DNA of 64,000 nucleotides, taken from positions 102,357-166,356 of the forward strand of contig NZ_VTDQ01000002.1 of assembly GCF_015627175.1 (NCBI RefSeq), in the 5' to 3' direction. Shown here piece after piece: positions 63,009 through 64,000 of the stretch. Origin of the DNA: Acinetobacter pollinis. Its GTDB lineage: Bacteria > Pseudomonadota > Gammaproteobacteria > Pseudomonadales > Moraxellaceae. The position numbers and the translations under genes are program-made. A model generated the notes under the pieces. It made no database searches and was not told the DNA's origin. It worked only from the letters and a program-made list of their open reading frames with translations. Position 1 is the first letter of the stretch. Every line of letters begins with the position of its first letter.

Positions 63009-63494
63009 CTAATAAGTTACAGCCCACTTCAAATCATAAGGCGTTTCTAAATACTTCCCCTGCACCACGCAAAAGTCATGAATACTATTTAAATACTCAC
63101 TCATCTGAATCGCTTTCGTTATACTTGTCATACGAATAACATACTTAACTATTGCTTCATACTCTTACTGCTCATTATTTTTAAGCTGTTTTATCACCTG
63201 ACACATTTTATAAAATTCAGCATCACCCATGTTATATATCCCTATGAGAAACTTCTTCTTAAGGTTAAAGAAATAATGTTCTGAGTCTTTATCCGATCCA
63301 ATGTGCTTAGATCACTCATTCAGCCATTTCCAATACAGTCTATTTTGCGCTGTACTTCTATCTTCTTGTTTAGTCTATACCTTAACAATGAGAGATGTCT
63401 TATTTTATAAAGAAGATTCCTGATTTTTACTTAGATAGTCTTGAACCCGCAACTGATCAGTATACGACTTGATAGCAAATACAATATGTGACAT
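63009..63494 (-). pseudogene. phage NinB-like recombination protein relic
   Basis: MSHIVFAIKSYTDQLRVQDY then LSKNQGIFFIK starts at the ATG at 63494. In other frames STAQNRLYWKWLNEWSKHIG (approximate), KKKFLIGIYNMGDAEFYKMC, IRMTSITKAIQMSEYLNSIH and LETPYDLKWAVTY follow. TAQNRLYWKWLNE and VRMTSTTKA-F-EYLN-IE are signatures of the NinB family found in lambdoid phages. Multiple frameshifts and stops make it non-functional. It is the right-most recognised phage gene. Confidence 0.6.
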
Positions 63495-63530
63495 TTACTA
63501 ACTCTCTTTATTTATACATATGAGCTCAAA

Positions 63531-63801
63531 CTAACCATTTTCAAGAAAAATTTTCTGCCTCTCATCGCTAATCTTTTTATGGAGATCATCACAAGTATTT
63601 TCTATATTTTCCAATTGATTACAAATTTTGTCAAAGTCATCACCCATTGTATTTTTAAGTAACTCGATATAATTATCTACTAGTTTAGTCGTTTCGGGGT
63701 CTGAAAATTCTTTTATATAAGAACTATGTACCTTGAGCATCCAATATTTTTCATAAAATTCTCTTTTATCTTTTTTATCTATATCACTATTAGTAATAGG
63801 A
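63531..63801 (-). pseudogene. 3' remnant of a hypothetical gene cut off by the IS element
   Basis: The minus-strand frame is open from the IS edge (residues ITNSDIDKKDKREFYEKYWM) through the internal Met to the stop, giving ~90 residues of a helical, charged C-terminus. An internal ATG at 63740 would give a 69-aa product (MLKVHSSYIKEFSDPETTKL), but no ribosome site is seen there. The simplest reading is that the IS inserted into this gene. The family is unknown. Confidence 0.6.
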
Positions 63802-64000
63802 GGCTTTGTTGCACAAACCTATCATTGAAGGCTTATTCAGCAATATAATTTAAAAATGAATAAGCCTACCCCTAAAATCTACCGTACAACCAATTGGTCA
63901 TCCTATAATCGAACCTTAATTAACCGAGGCAATATTTCCATTTGGTTTGATCCAAAGACCCAATGGTATGCACAATCACAAGGCAAGCAAGGTCGAAATC
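63802..64000 (+). mobile_element. IS5-family (IS903-group) insertion sequence, left end only
   Basis: The left inverted repeat begins GGCTTTGTTGCACAAACC, close to the IS903 terminal repeat GGCTTTGTTGAATAAATC. The element runs off the window, so its length, right repeat and target duplication cannot be seen. It carries the transposase start at 63856. Confidence 0.75.
63856..64000 (+). CDS. IS5-family transposase (5' part)
   Basis: The frame begins MNKPTPKIYRTTNWSSYNRT and continues LINRGNISIWFDPKTQWY to the window edge. NWxxYNxxLINRGxIxxWxD is the N-terminal signature of IS903-group transposases, which cut and paste the element with a DDE active site that would lie beyond the window. It has no stop in the part seen. 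Confidence 0.8.
   Translation, partial: MNKPTPKIYRTTNWSSYNRTLINRGNISIWFDPKTQWYAQSQGKQGRN

Noticed and set aside
1..64000. CRISPR arrays, riboswitches, rRNA genes, plasmid or chromosomal origin
   Set aside because: No regularly spaced repeats, no recognisable aptamer cores, no rRNA sequence and no DnaA-box or iteron clusters were seen.

Overview
The window looks like a chromosome segment of an Acinetobacter species (Gammaproteobacteria, Moraxellaceae). The evidence is the low GC content, protein sequences of Acinetobacter type, and local gene orders known from that genus: pgk - small lipoprotein - fba, dadA-dadX beside an Lrp regulator, sbp-cysTWA-cysB, and the CsgG-like/DUF4810/DUF799 lipoprotein trio. 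The species is not resolved.

From 1 to about 51.5 kb the sequence is mostly core genome. Sulfur assimilation appears twice: cysD-cysN (ATP sulfurylase, near 0.3-2.8 kb) and the sulfate importer operon with its LysR regulator (22.8-28.2 kb). Central metabolism is represented by fba, pgk, acnB, proC, gloB and ansB. Cell-wall and DNA housekeeping genes are murB, mltG, a small lytic transglycosylase, dnaX, tmk and a UDG-fold glycosylase. D-alanine catabolism is dadA-dadX with a divergent Lrp-type regulator. A Fur-boxed TonB siderophore receptor lies at 29.5-31.6 kb. A tRNA cluster (three Leu-UAG, two Trp-CCA) at 38.0-38.6 kb arose by tandem duplication and holds a degenerate tRNA-Trp copy. Next to it, a protein-kinase-fold gene overlaps a patatin phospholipase gene.

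From about 51.6 kb to the end the window is accessory, AT-rich and strongly minus-stranded. It starts with a broken small membrane-protein gene, then a PAAR-domain type VI secretion effector translationally coupled to a Sec-exported immunity candidate. Upstream of these is a small secreted four-cysteine protein whose paralogue lies 23 kb away; both copies sit just behind a TGTGA-N6-TCACA CRP-type palindrome. From 55.5 to 63.5 kb lies a decayed lambda-like/siphoviral prophage read right to left: NinB, terminase small subunit, a head-tail protein, a gp10-like neck protein, minor tail protein M, a tail fragment, an intact tailspike plus an intact S74 chaperone-domain protein, and a holin. Nearly all phage genes except the tailspike pair are frameshifted or truncated.

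Inside this debris sit six or seven intact small hypothetical genes, including two paralogous pairs that look like immunity genes. Two of the gene blocks end in copies of the same ~31-bp dyad repeat. The most interesting candidate in the window is therefore an immunity-gene island maintained inside a dead prophage. At the right edge an IS5/IS903-type element has cut off a further gene.
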